DNA of 31,310 nucleotides from JAEXOD01 sp937930275 (GCA_036733965.1 DAIMZL010000028.1:1-31310); one strand, 5' to 3'; shown: positions 16,909-25,219, counted from the first letter of the stretch. Program-made: numbers and translations. Notes: generated by a model from the sequence alone, not told the origin.

Positions 16909-17535
16909 ATGGAATTAAAAGAAGTTTTAGAAAAACGTACATCAATTAGGAAATTTAAAGACGATGAAGTACCGGTTGAAATTTTACGTAAAATTGCAAA
17001 AGCAGGCGGAATGGCACCAAGTATTAATAATAGTCAACCTTGGAAATTTATTGCAATAACCAACAAGCAGCTTCTTAGTAATATGGCAGTTGCCGTTAGA
17101 AACAAGTTAAAAGAGCTTTTTGGTAACAAAGCAGATTTTGAAACCGAATTAGTAAGAAGAAAAGTAGATTGGTTTTCTACTTTTTTTGCCGATGTTCCGT
17201 CAGTAATTGCAGTTATCGGTGAGCCATATAAAGCTGAAGCCGATGACGTATTAACCGATATTTTAACTCACGAGCAACTAAACGAGCTGCGCAATCACCC
17301 CAATTTACAAACAATAGGAGCTTCTGTTGAAAACATGCTTTTAACCGCAATTGATTTGGGCTATGGTGCTTGCTGGCTAACAGGTCCGTTAGTTGCAAAA
17401 AAAGAATTGCAAGAACTTTTAAATATAAATGAACCTAACTATTTAGCATGTTTAGTTGCCGTAGGTAAATCTAATGATACGGTACACCCTAAACAAAAGA
17501 AATCAATTACAGAAATTTTTGAGATAATTAGCTAA
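16909..17535 (+). CDS. Nitroreductase family FMN-dependent oxidoreductase
   Basis: Probable FMN enzyme using NAD(P)H, 208 residues, cytoplasmic. The family's N-terminal FMN-phosphate motif is seen as KRTSIRKFKDDEVP, followed by MAPSINNSQPWKFIAI. The C-terminal half has VENMLLTAIDLGYGACWLTGP and the terminal LACLVAVGKSND, which line the cofactor in this family. A charged insert (~65-105) lies between them. GGAG stands 8 bases before the ATG. The substrate is not known: relatives reduce nitroaromatics, quinones or flavins. It is a single gene divergent from the TonB receptor and followed by the MITE-like element. Confidence 0.88.
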   Translation: MELKEVLEKRTSIRKFKDDEVPVEILRKIAKAGGMAPSINNSQPWKFIAITNKQLLSNMAVAVRNKLKELFGNKADFETELVRRKVDWFSTFFADVPSVIAVIGEPYKAEADDVLTDILTHEQLNELRNHPNLQTIGASVENMLLTAIDLGYGACWLTGPLVAKKELQELLNINEPNYLACLVAVGKSNDTVHPKQKKSITEIFEIIS

Positions 17536-17557
17536 GTTAAATAAAAACAATTTATGA

Positions 17558-17817
17558 GGGCTGTATCAAAACAATGATTAATGTAAAAACGAACTCACCC
17601 CTAACCTCCCGACAAGTCGGGACAAGCTCTACTCTTAGACTGAATACTGAATATGAGAGGGGAATAACAAACCTTTTATAGCCGGTTAACTGTATTTAAC
17701 ACAATAGATTATGTAAATATAGACGTCATCCCTCTTTTCCTAAAAGAGGGAACGAGGGTGAGTTTTTATGCAAATATATCACAACTTGTTCTTCAAATAT
17801 CACTTTTGATACAGCCC
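17558..17817. mobile_element. MITE-like inverted-repeat element, no transposase
   Basis: Perfect 14-bp terminal inverted repeats, GGGCTGTATCAAAA (17558-17571) and TTTTGATACAGCCC (17804-17817), bound about 260 bases with no gene. Inside are a second inverted pair, AACTCACCC (17592-17600) and GGGTGAGTT (17756-17764), and two compact hairpins (17608-17621 and the perfect 10-bp stem in 17729-17751). No target-site duplication is clear. The ends plus the following T run would form a terminator for the nitroreductase gene if the inside were removed, so this may be an insertion into a terminator loop. Confidence 0.5.
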
Positions 17818-17924
17818 CTTTTTTATTTTAAAAAGGACAAAATTTTATCTTTTGTAAATTGAATAATCTTAATAAATTTGTATTTGCATAATTTAATATT
17901 ATTATAAAATTATTATGGGCTATC

Positions 17925-18752
17925 ATGAAAGCAAAATTAATATTAGCAATAATTTTTATACTTACAACTTGTATCTTAAAAGCACAAAATGACTTTGGTA
18001 CAAACATTTATATAATTGATAGCTATGTAACACCGGATAAACCCTACAAGTTTATGCTTACGTTTATTACGGATGACAGTACAAAATCGACACTTATAAT
18101 TGAGAATAAATACGAATTTAAAGTTTCCGAAAACTATACCGATAACCATAAAATTGAAATTGATTTAACCAACATTAAATTAGACTCAGCCTACTTTTCG
18201 TACTATATTAAAACTATAGATAAAAATGAAGAAGAGGCACAAAGCGAAACTTATGAAGCCGCAATGCCAATTTCCGAAGATGTTGTTACAAGTAAGGGCG
18301 GTAATATTTTTACAACTTGTGTTTTTGGTGCCATAATTTTTGGAATTCCGGAACCGACTTACGTTTTTAAAGATAATTTTAATTCATTTTCGCTAAAAAA
18401 AGAAATCCCGTTATTTTCTTACTACAGCGGAGGTTACAATTACCCTTCGGGCTATTTTAATATTGAATATAGGCATATTGTAAAAAACCATTTTAATTCG
18501 TTCGGAATAGGATATAAACAAATAATACAATTACCCGTAATAGAATACTTATCGTTTGGCGTAACGGGATTTACAAATTTTAAAGGGAAAAACGGATTAG
18601 CTCCCGAAATTTCATTAGGATTATTTAAATTATACGATAATTTTACACTTAATTTTAAATACAGATATAATCTTAAACCAAACGAAAAGGACTTTAACTT
18701 TAATGAAATTTCGATAGGTTTGTATTCTAATTTCTTTTCGTTAAATCTATAA
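17925..18752 (+). CDS. Hypothetical exported protein, possible outer-membrane beta barrel
   Basis: Not recognised as a member of a named family. It has 275 residues: a signal peptide (MKAKLILAIIFILTTCILKAQ, cleaved near residue 20), then a beta-rich region (~25-110) with charged turns that could be an Ig-like fold. The C-terminal part (~150-275) alternates aromatic and polar residues (YFNIEYRHI, FTLNFKYRYNL, EISIGLYSNFFSLNL), as in small outer-membrane barrels. The ribosome binding site is poor. It lies alone between the MITE-like element and xseA. Envelope location is inferred; function is unknown. Confidence 0.7.
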   Translation: MKAKLILAIIFILTTCILKAQNDFGTNIYIIDSYVTPDKPYKFMLTFITDDSTKSTLIIENKYEFKVSENYTDNHKIEIDLTNIKLDSAYFSYYIKTIDKNEEEAQSETYEAAMPISEDVVTSKGGNIFTTCVFGAIIFGIPEPTYVFKDNFNSFSLKKEIPLFSYYSGGYNYPSGYFNIEYRHIVKNHFNSFGIGYKQIIQLPVIEYLSFGVTGFTNFKGKNGLAPEISLGLFKLYDNFTLNFKYRYNLKPNEKDFNFNEISIGLYSNFFSLNL

Positions 18753-18824
18753 ATTAAAATCTATAAATTTTTTTAATAAATTATATTTACTTAAATTTAA
18801 GTTTTAAACTTTAGGATATTTGCA

Positions 18825-20012
18825 TTGCTTTCTTTTGATACACCGGTTTTATCGGTTAGCGAGATAACAAATAGTATAAAATATACTCTTGAATCCACTT
18901 ACGAATTTGTGAAAGTGACCGGTGAAATATCCAACTTTAAACCTCACTTTGCAAGCGGACATTGGTATTTTACCTTAAAAGATGATAAATCCCAAATTTC
19001 TTGCAATATGTGGGCTTCTGTTAATGCCAAAATTACATTTAAGCCTTCAGACGGTATGAAAATAATAGTTACCGGAAAACTTGGCGTATATCCCCCTCGC
19101 GGAACATATTCATTAGATTGTAAAACGATGGTACCGGCAGGTGAAGGTGAATTACTTGCCGCATTTGAAAGACTGAAAAAGAAACTGAGCGAAGAGGGAC
19201 TATTTGATGTAACAAATAAAAAGGAAATTCCCGAATTTCCTAAAAAAATTGGTATAGTTACTGCAGTAGATAGTGCCGCGATGAAAGATATGGTAAGAAC
19301 AGCAACAAGGCGTTACCCTATTGTGGAAATTGTTGTAATTCCTACCAGAATGCAAGGTGTGGGTGCTGCCGAAGATGTTGCAAACTCAATAGAAATTTTT
19401 AACAAAAGAAATGATATTGATACAATTTTAATTGCACGAGGGGGCGGCAGTATAGAAGACTTATGGGCATTTAACGAAGAAATAGTTGCTCGTGCAATCT
19501 TTAAAAGTAATATTCCGATAATTAGCGGAATAGGACATGAAACTGATTATACAATTGCCGATTTTGTAGCGGATAAACGTGCCTCTACTCCCACTGCGGC
19601 AATGGAACTTGCAACACCAAATAAAGAAAAATATTTAGGGTTAATAACAGACTTTGTTAATAACAAGGGAACTATATTGCTAAATAATCTATTTCAATAT
19701 AAAACTATAGTAAATAGACTTATTGGTTCGTACGGGTTTAAAATTATTAATGATAACATTAAAAACGGCTACAGAACTTTAGATAATTTAATTTATAAAA
19801 TTAGCGGAAGTCTGGATGCGGAAATTAAAGATTACAAAAATAAAGTTACGTTATTGGAACATAAAATCCATTCAAACAATATTAATTCGATTTTAGCAAA
19901 AGGTTTTACTTTAGTAATGCAAAACAATAAAATAGTTAGAAGAAAAGAAGAATATAAAGAAGAAGAAAGCACCAAAATTAAGTTTTTTGACGGAGAAATT
20001 AAGGTTAATTAA
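18825..20012 (+). CDS. xseA: Exodeoxyribonuclease VII large subunit (TTG start)
   Basis: Large subunit of exonuclease VII, which degrades single-stranded DNA to oligonucleotides in repair; 395 residues. The N-terminal OB fold (~5-100) has VSEITNSIKYTLES and GEISNFKPHFASGHWYFTLKD. The catalytic domain follows with KIGIVTAVDSAAMKDMVRTATRRYP, ARGGGSIEDLWAFNEE, GIGHETDYTIADFVADKRASTPTAAME. The coiled-coil region is short, so the protein is at the lower end of the family's length. No ATG fits the start; TTG at 18825, with AGGA 8 bases upstream, keeps the whole OB fold. xseB begins one base after its stop codon. Confidence 0.94.
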   Translation: MLSFDTPVLSVSEITNSIKYTLESTYEFVKVTGEISNFKPHFASGHWYFTLKDDKSQISCNMWASVNAKITFKPSDGMKIIVTGKLGVYPPRGTYSLDCKTMVPAGEGELLAAFERLKKKLSEEGLFDVTNKKEIPEFPKKIGIVTAVDSAAMKDMVRTATRRYPIVEIVVIPTRMQGVGAAEDVANSIEIFNKRNDIDTILIARGGGSIEDLWAFNEEIVARAIFKSNIPIISGIGHETDYTIADFVADKRASTPTAAMELATPNKEKYLGLITDFVNNKGTILLNNLFQYKTIVNRLIGSYGFKIINDNIKNGYRTLDNLIYKISGSLDAEIKDYKNKVTLLEHKIHSNNINSILAKGFTLVMQNNKIVRRKEEYKEEESTKIKFFDGEIKVN

Positions 20013-20013
20013 T

Positions 20014-20244
20014 ATGAAAGATTTACAAAAACAATCGTTTGAAGCACTAATTGAACGCTTAGAAGAAATTTCTTCGCAATTAGATAATAATGAAGCCGGA
20101 TTGGAAGAATCACTAAAAATGTTTGAAGAAGGAATTGCACTAACAAAAGAGTGTTATTCCAGATTAAATAAAGCAGAAATTAAAGTTACAGAATTAAAAA
20201 ACGATTTAGAAAGAAGCATAAAAATTGAGGTACAACAAGATTAA
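20014..20244 (+). CDS. xseB: Exodeoxyribonuclease VII small subunit
   Basis: Small helical subunit, 76 residues, of which several wrap around each XseA. The family core is seen as SFEALIERLEEISSQLDNNEAGLEESLKMFEEGIALTKECYSRLNKAE. The start is ATG 20014, directly after the xseA stop; a possible earlier in-frame start at 19987 lies inside xseA and adds residues the family lacks. Its stop codon TAA shares its last A with the dxs ATG, so translation of the two is probably coupled. Confidence 0.95.
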   Translation: MKDLQKQSFEALIERLEEISSQLDNNEAGLEESLKMFEEGIALTKECYSRLNKAEIKVTELKNDLERSIKIEVQQD

Positions 20245-22145
20245 TGACCGAAACTAATAGCAAATATAAAGTACTATCGCTTGTTAATACTCCCGAAGAT
20301 ATAAAAAAATTAAGCACAAGCGAACTTAAGACCCTTTGTTCGGACATACGTGAATTTATGGTAGATATAATTTCACAAACCGGCGGACATTTTGGAGGCG
20401 GATTAGGAGCCGTTGAACTTACCGTAGCATTAAATAAAGTATTTAATACACCAAACGATGCTGTTGTTTGGGATACCGGACATCAAGCTTATCCGCATAA
20501 AATAATTACGGGAAGAAAAGATAAACTACATACTATTAGACAATTAAACGGTTTAAGCGGATTTCTAAAAAGAACCGAGTCCCCTTATGATGCTTTCGGT
20601 GCAGGTCATGCTTCAACTTCAATTTCTGCAGGTCTCGGCATTGCAATCGGTAATAGACTAAATAAATTGCCGCGTAAAGTTATTGCCGTTATCGGTGACG
20701 GTGCAATGACCGGAGGCATGGCTTACGAAGCAATGAATAATTCCGGTGTTCTAAAAAGTGATTTAATTGTTGTGTTAAATGATAATCAAATGTCTATTGC
20801 TCCTAACGTTTGGCAGTTTTCTAATTATTTTACCGAAATGATTTCACACCCCGAATATAATAGATTTAAAAGCTCTGTTTGGGATTTAACGGGTAAACTT
20901 GACCATTTTGGCGATAGAATAAGGCGAGTTGCCGCAAGATTAGAATCGGGAATAAAATCAATAGTTACACCCGGAATGTTATTTGAAGCTTTAGGTTTTA
21001 GATACTTTGGTCCGATAAACGGACATAATTTACCTCAGTTAATTAAAATATTTGAACAAGTTAAAGGATTAAACGGACCAATTCTTGTTCATATTTTAAC
21101 TGAAAAAGGAAAAGGTTATAAACCGGCAGAAGGAGATACTCAACGGTTACACGCTTCAACTCCGTTTGATAAAGTTACCGGAAAAGCAATAAAAACGGGA
21201 AACGAAAAACCCTCTTATACTTCTGTTTTTGGTAAAGCACTTGTAGAGATTGTTAAAGAAAATAAGAAGGTTGTAGGTATTACTGCGGCAATGCCGGACG
21301 GAACGGGTCTTAATTACTTACAAGAACAATTTCCCGAAAATTATTTTGACGTAGGTATTGCGGAAGAACATGCGGTAACGTTTTCTGCCGGATTAGCTAC
21401 TCAAAACATTATTCCTGTTGTTGCAATTTACTCCACTTTTTTACAACGGGGCTTTGACCAAATAATACACGATGTTGCTTTGCAACATCTTCACGTTGTA
21501 TTTGTCTTGGATAGAGCCGGTTTAGTAGGTGCAGACGGGCCGACACATCACGGTTCATTCGATTTATCTTATTTAAGACTAATTCCCGAAATGGTTATTA
21601 TGTCGCCAAAAGACGAAGTTGAATTAAGAAATATGTTATATACCGCAGTAGAATACAAAAAAGGACCTATAGCAATTCGATATCCTCGAGGTAGTGCAAC
21701 CGGTGCCGAGCTTAAACCCGGTTTTGATAAATATGAGATAGGTAAATCAGAAATATTATCGGAAGGTTCCGAAATTAATATTTTAGCAATCGGGAATATG
21801 GTTAATTATGCCGAATCCGCCGCAAATATCTTAAATCAAAAAGGTATTTCTACAGGTGTTGTTAATATGCGATTTGTTAAACCGCTTGATACGGAAGTTT
21901 TAGATACTTTGGCAGCTAAAAAATGTAAGATTGTTACTTTAGAAGAAAATTCAATTGTCGGCGGTTTCGGAAGTGCCGTTGCCGAATATTTTATAGATAA
22001 GAACTACAAAAACGATATATTAAGAATAGCGTTACCCGATGAGTTTATTGAACACGGAACTCAAAAAGAGCTTCACAAAATTTTAGAAATCGATTCTGAC
22101 GGAATATTGGGGAAAATTGTTAAGTTTTATGGGAATAATTTTTAA
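20244..22145 (+). CDS. dxs: 1-deoxy-D-xylulose-5-phosphate synthase
   Basis: First enzyme of the MEP isoprenoid pathway: condenses pyruvate and glyceraldehyde 3-phosphate with release of CO2, using thiamine diphosphate and Mg2+. It has 633 residues, full length. His49 (GGHFGGGLG) and His80 (WDTGHQAYPHK) are present. The thiamine diphosphate motif starts GDGAMTGGMAYEAMNN at 151 and closes with NDNQMSI at ~179. Catalytic Glu374 lies in DVGIAEEHAVTFSAGLA. The pyrimidine and C-terminal transketolase domains follow (DRAGLVGADGPTHHGSFDLS, PRGSATG, HGTQKELH). Start overlaps the xseB stop by one base, giving an xseA-xseB-dxs operon, a common bacterial arrangement. Confidence 0.97.
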   Translation: MTETNSKYKVLSLVNTPEDIKKLSTSELKTLCSDIREFMVDIISQTGGHFGGGLGAVELTVALNKVFNTPNDAVVWDTGHQAYPHKIITGRKDKLHTIRQLNGLSGFLKRTESPYDAFGAGHASTSISAGLGIAIGNRLNKLPRKVIAVIGDGAMTGGMAYEAMNNSGVLKSDLIVVLNDNQMSIAPNVWQFSNYFTEMISHPEYNRFKSSVWDLTGKLDHFGDRIRRVAARLESGIKSIVTPGMLFEALGFRYFGPINGHNLPQLIKIFEQVKGLNGPILVHILTEKGKGYKPAEGDTQRLHASTPFDKVTGKAIKTGNEKPSYTSVFGKALVEIVKENKKVVGITAAMPDGTGLNYLQEQFPENYFDVGIAEEHAVTFSAGLATQNIIPVVAIYSTFLQRGFDQIIHDVALQHLHVVFVLDRAGLVGADGPTHHGSFDLSYLRLIPEMVIMSPKDEVELRNMLYTAVEYKKGPIAIRYPRGSATGAELKPGFDKYEIGKSEILSEGSEINILAIGNMVNYAESAANILNQKGISTGVVNMRFVKPLDTEVLDTLAAKKCKIVTLEENSIVGGFGSAVAEYFIDKNYKNDILRIALPDEFIEHGTQKELHKILEIDSDGILGKIVKFYGNNF

Positions 22146-22263
22146 AATTAACAATTATTTTATCTAAAACTATTTGCTTTTAATCAAGCATAAATTATAT
22201 TTATATTCTTTTTTTAGTTCTTTATCGTTGGTTACATATTTTATAAAAATAAGCGAGTTTTCT

Positions 22264-22956
22264 ATGAAAACAAAAGTACTAATTGTAGATGATGAAAAAG
22301 ACATAATTGAGATGTTGCAATACAATCTTGAGAATGAAGGATATGAAGTAATTTATGCTTATGATGGTTTAGAGGCTCTCGAAAAACTAAAAGAAAATCC
22401 GGCTATTATTGTATTAGATTTAATGATGCCCAAACTTGACGGGTATCAAACATTAAAAAAAATTAGGGATACAAAGGGGTTTGAAAATATTCCCGTAGTA
22501 ATTTTAACGGCAAAATCCGGTGAAAATGACGAGATTAAAAGTTTAAATATAGGTGCAGATGATTTCATTCAAAAGCCTATATCTCCAAATAAACTTATAG
22601 CCCGCATTAACAGTAATTTAAGAAAAGGGAATTTCTTAAGTACTCAACAACAAAAACAAAATAACATAAATATTGGACCAATTGAAATTGATAAAGAAAA
22701 ATTTACTGTTTTAATTGATAAACAAAATGTTTTTATGCCCAAAAAGGAATTTGAAATACTTTGCTACCTTGCTTCAAATCCGGGTAAAGTTTTCCCTCGT
22801 GAACAAATTTTAAGCGACGTTTGGGGAAACGATATATATGTAGTTGAAAGAACTATTGACGTACACGTTAGAAAAATACGTGAAAAATTAGATAAATATG
22901 CCGATTTAATTGAAACGGTGAAAGGCGTTGGCTATAGATTTAAAAACATCGAGTGA
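22264..22956 (+). CDS. OmpR/PhoB-type response regulator
   Basis: Cytoplasmic DNA-binding regulator, 230 residues. Receiver domain ~1-120 with acidic pair Asp9-Asp10, phosphoacceptor Asp52 (IIVLDLMMPKLDGYQ), LTAKS and the conserved Lys in FIQKPIS. Winged-helix domain ~130-228 with PKKEFEILCYLASNPGKVFPREQILSDVWG, RTIDVHVRKIREKL and KGVGYRF. The start at 22264 begins directly with the receiver's first strand; the in-frame extension to 22174 adds a hydrophobic stretch not found in the family. The kinase gene follows with overlap, so they form a pair. It resembles PhoB most, but phosphate as the signal is only inference. Confidence 0.92.
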   Translation: MKTKVLIVDDEKDIIEMLQYNLENEGYEVIYAYDGLEALEKLKENPAIIVLDLMMPKLDGYQTLKKIRDTKGFENIPVVILTAKSGENDEIKSLNIGADDFIQKPISPNKLIARINSNLRKGNFLSTQQQKQNNINIGPIEIDKEKFTVLIDKQNVFMPKKEFEILCYLASNPGKVFPREQILSDVWGNDIYVVERTIDVHVRKIREKLDKYADLIETVKGVGYRFKNIE

Positions 22957-23977
22957 TTTTAAAGAAAATTTTAGCTTCGGTAAAATCTATTTTAAAAAAC
23001 TAATTTTTCCGCTTTTATTTGTTTTCCTTTTCCACATCTTATTTTACGACCTTTCGTTAGCTACACTTTTTTTTGTTATTGTAGTTTTAATTTCATTTGC
23101 CGTAATAATAGTTACATATCTTGGTTCTATACGCAGAAAAGAAATAAACCAAATAAAAGATATTATCTTTAAAATACGTGAAAATAAATTTAATTCACCC
23201 GATGAAATTAGTTTAGGTAAACATTTAGTAGAACTGGAAGGGGAAATTAAATCAATGTTCTTACGAACTCAAAACGATATACAGAATCTTAAAAAACTTG
23301 AACAAGTAAGAACCGAATTTCTTGGAAACGTATCGCATGAATTAAGAACCCCAATATTTGCAATACAAGGATTTATTGAAACTTTGCTAAACGGAGCAAT
23401 TGACGATAAGCGTGTTAATCGTTCCTTTTTAGAAAAAGCAGGAATACATACCGAAAACCTAAATAACTTGCTTAATGATTTAATTGATATATCAATGATT
23501 GAATCGGGGCAAATGAAAATGAGTTTTAGATATTTTGGTATAGCTGAATTTATAACAGGAATAATTGACGAATTTACTCCTCTTGCCGATGAAAAAGGAT
23601 TGGAAATAAGATGTGGTTATATAAAACCTACATTAAAGATTTTTGGTGATAGAAATAGACTAAAACAAGTATTTGTTAATTTATTACAAAATGCAATAAA
23701 ATATACAGATACCGGATATATTGAAATTATTTGCAACGAAGAAGGAAAATTGTGCAATATTAGCATTAAAGATACCGGAATAGGTATTCCGGAAGTTGAT
23801 TTGGAGCGAATTTTTGAAAGATTTTACAGAGTAGATAAGGCACGAAGTAGAGCTGTAGGAGGCACAGGTTTAGGCTTAGCAATAGTTAAGCATATTTTAG
23901 AAGCACATAGTTCAAAAATTGAAGTTAAAAGCGAAGTAAATAAAGGAACAGAATTTTCGTTTAAGCTAAAAAAGTGA
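22928..23977 (+). CDS. Membrane sensor histidine kinase (PhoR-like)
   Basis: Inner-membrane kinase of 349 residues. Two membrane segments (~26-44 and ~46-68) form a hairpin with almost no periplasmic loop, so it probably senses the membrane or a partner and not a periplasmic ligand. A short HAMP-like/linker region follows, then HisKA with His137 (FLGNVSHELRTPIFAIQGFIE), and HATPase_c with the N box VNLLQNAIKYT, DTGIGIPEVDLERIFERFYRVD and GGTGLGLAIVKHILEAHSS. The start is unclear: a TTG at 22928 inside the regulator gene (29-base overlap, AAGG just upstream) keeps both membrane segments, and no in-frame ATG or GTG exists before the first segment. Pairs with the preceding regulator. Confidence 0.9.
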   Translation: MAIDLKTSSDFKENFSFGKIYFKKLIFPLLFVFLFHILFYDLSLATLFFVIVVLISFAVIIVTYLGSIRRKEINQIKDIIFKIRENKFNSPDEISLGKHLVELEGEIKSMFLRTQNDIQNLKKLEQVRTEFLGNVSHELRTPIFAIQGFIETLLNGAIDDKRVNRSFLEKAGIHTENLNNLLNDLIDISMIESGQMKMSFRYFGIAEFITGIIDEFTPLADEKGLEIRCGYIKPTLKIFGDRNRLKQVFVNLLQNAIKYTDTGYIEIICNEEGKLCNISIKDTGIGIPEVDLERIFERFYRVDKARSRAVGGTGLGLAIVKHILEAHSSKIEVKSEVNKGTEFSFKLKK

Positions 23978-24007
23978 TTTTTGAATAAATTAAATTTTGT
24001 AAAAATA

Positions 24008-24036
24008 TTGACTTATTAGATTTTTTTTAATACATT
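24008..24036 (+). promoter_or_regulatory. Sigma-70-like promoter of rplU-rpmA
   Basis: TTGACT (24008-24013), a 17-base T-rich spacer, then TACATT (24031-24036). It lies 34 bases before the rplU start and after the kinase stop at 23977. The -10 also fits the Bacteroidota TAnnTTTG form in seven of eight positions. Confidence 0.55.
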
Positions 24037-24070
24037 TACTGTTCTAATTTAAGACTGTTGGAGGAACTAA

Positions 24071-24379
24071 ATGTTTGCAGTAGTTGATATTGCAGGACAG
24101 CAATTAAAAGTTGAAGAAAACAAAACCTATTATGTTCGTAGATTACAGAACGAATTGAATACGGAAGTAGTTTTTGATAAAGTGTTATTATTATCAAACG
24201 GTGATGATACAAAAGTCGGTGCACCTACTTTAAGTGATGTTAAAGTTAGCGCTAAAGTGGTAGAACACCTTAAAGATGATAAAGTTATTGTGTTCAAGAA
24301 AAAAAGAAGAAAATCTTACAGACGCAAAAACGGTCATCGCGACTTTTTAACCCGTATCGAAGTAACAAAGATTGGATAA
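24071..24379 (+). CDS. rplU: 50S ribosomal protein L21
   Basis: Large-subunit protein of 102 residues that binds 23S rRNA. Seen are MFAVVDIAGQQLKVEENKTYYVRRL at the start, VFDKVLLLSNGDDTKVGAPTL in the middle, and the signature FKKKRRKSYRRKNGHRDFLTRIEV. GGAGG stands 8 bases before the ATG. It is first of the rplU-rpmA pair, which is almost universal in bacteria. Confidence 0.97.
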   Translation: MFAVVDIAGQQLKVEENKTYYVRRLQNELNTEVVFDKVLLLSNGDDTKVGAPTLSDVKVSAKVVEHLKDDKVIVFKKKRRKSYRRKNGHRDFLTRIEVTKIG

Positions 24380-24394
24380 TTTTCGGAGGAAATT

Positions 24395-24649
24395 ATGGCT
24401 CATAAAAAAGGTCAAGGTTCATCACGTAACGGACGTGACAGTAATCCGCAATATTTAGGTGTCAAACGTTTTGGCGGTCAAAAAGTATCTGCCGGTTCTA
24501 TTTTAGTTCGTCAAAAAGGAACTAAATTCCATCCGGGACAAAACGTTTCTAAAGGAAAAGATGACACATTATTTGCTCTGGTTGACGGCGTTGTAAAGTT
24601 TGAATATAAGAAGAACGATAGAAAATATATAAGCGTTTACGCTAACTAA
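24395..24649 (+). CDS. rpmA: 50S ribosomal protein L27
   Basis: Protein of 84 residues near the peptidyl-transferase centre. It begins MAHKKGQGSSRNGRDSNPQY, continues LGVKRFGGQKVSAGSILVRQ, and has the FHPGQNVSKGKDDTLFALVDG core. The N-terminus is of the ordinary form, without the cleavable extension found in Firmicutes. GGAGG stands 6 bases before the ATG, 15 bases after rplU. A terminator follows. Confidence 0.97.
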   Translation: MAHKKGQGSSRNGRDSNPQYLGVKRFGGQKVSAGSILVRQKGTKFHPGQNVSKGKDDTLFALVDGVVKFEYKKNDRKYISVYAN

Positions 24650-24679
24650 TAAAAGTTTTTCTTTGTATCTTTTTTTTTG

Positions 24680-24708
24680 AAAGGGAATGTTATTCCCTTT
24701 TTCTATTT
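24680..24708 (+). terminator. Terminator of rplU-rpmA
   Basis: AAAGGGAAT (24680-24688) pairs with ATTCCCTTT (24692-24700) around a GTT loop and is followed by TTCTATTTT. It lies 31 bases after the rpmA stop codon. Confidence 0.88.
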
Positions 24709-24742
24709 TAAAATAAAAAAGCCGATAACTGTGTATCGGCTT
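24709..24742 (-). terminator. Terminator of the small membrane protein gene
   Basis: AAGCCGATA (24719-24727) pairs with TATCGGCTT (24734-24742). On the minus strand it is followed by TTTTTTATTTTAAAA. It lies 22 bases past the stop of the convergent minus-strand gene. Confidence 0.88.
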
Positions 24743-24764
24743 ATGGTATTAACTAATTAATCAT

Positions 24765-25103
24765 TTATTTTTCCGTAAAGTATTTTCTTTCCACCAAAAA
24801 CGCTACAACAAAACCTAAACCTGCAAAAAAGAAAATTGAAAACGGCACTGCTGCATCAAAATCCGTATATTGTTCAAATGATATGCCTAAACCTAAACCA
24901 ATTCCGAAAAAAATTGAAATAATACCTATTTTTAACATACTTGTTTTTCTATCTCTGGATTTAAGAAGTTCAAGCATTTGTTCAGGAGTAAGTCCCCTAT
25001 CAAGCATTATTTGTTTTTCTTTAAACCTATAATAAATATAGGTTACGGAAATTATTCCGATTACTAAAAAAAATACCGGGGCTATTATAATTTCGGGTAA
25101 CAT
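24765..25103 (-). CDS. Small membrane protein, DUF6249-like
   Basis: Inner-membrane protein of 112 residues with three predicted helices: ~2-24 (EIIIAPVFFLVIGIISVTYI), ~56-75 (GIISIFFGIGLGLGISF) and ~85-105 (PFSIFFFAGLGFVVAFLVE). A cytoplasmic loop carries KQIMLDRGLTPEQMLELLKSRDRK. The pattern resembles DUF6249 proteins that Bacteroidota often encode beside ECF sigma factors; the name is from memory of the family and moderately sure. ATG at 25103 is chosen over a GTG 12 bases upstream because GAGG is well placed. Its start is divergent from the sigma gene, and both have the same ECF-like promoter pattern, so it is probably in that sigma's regulon. Function unknown. Confidence 0.75.
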   Translation of the reverse strand: MLPEIIIAPVFFLVIGIISVTYIYYRFKEKQIMLDRGLTPEQMLELLKSRDRKTSMLKIGIISIFFGIGLGLGISFEQYTDFDAAVPFSIFFFAGLGFVVAFLVERKYFTEK

Positions 25104-25138
25104 TTTTAACCTCACTTGTTTATTTGTTTATTAGTTAT

Positions 25139-25164
25139 GACTTTAAGAAAATTAAAAGGTTACA
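25139..25164 (-). promoter_or_regulatory. ECF-type promoter of the small membrane protein gene
   Basis: On the minus strand TGTAAC (25164-25159), 17 bases, then GTCATA starting at 25141. The same -35, spacing and GTC core occur on the plus strand in front of the sigma gene. The expected start near 25130 leaves a leader of about 27 bases with a GAGG ribosome binding site. Confidence 0.5.
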
Positions 25165-25191
25165 AAATTTATTTATTTTTTATTTGTAACC
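25158..25191. repeat. Inverted repeat at the divergent ECF promoters
   Basis: GGTTACAAA (25158-25166) and TTTGTAACC (25183-25191) are perfect 9-bp arms separated by 16 bases. Each arm holds the -35 of the promoter facing away from it, so the palindrome is explained as two divergent copies of one promoter element. Confidence 0.75.
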
Positions 25192-25213
25192 TATTTTGTA
25201 TATTTTAGTCTAT
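25185..25213 (+). promoter_or_regulatory. ECF-type autoregulatory promoter of the sigma gene
   Basis: TGTAAC (25185-25190), a 17-base spacer, GTCTAT (25208-25213). This resembles ECF promoters of the TGTAAC/CGTC kind. The first ATG of the sigma gene is at 25220, about where transcription should begin, so the mRNA could be leaderless. Confidence 0.5.
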
Positions 25214-25219
25214 ACTTAT

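Noticed and set aside
17558..17817. Insertion sequence
   Set aside because: There is no transposase or substantial open frame within the inverted repeats; only a MITE-like label is supportable.
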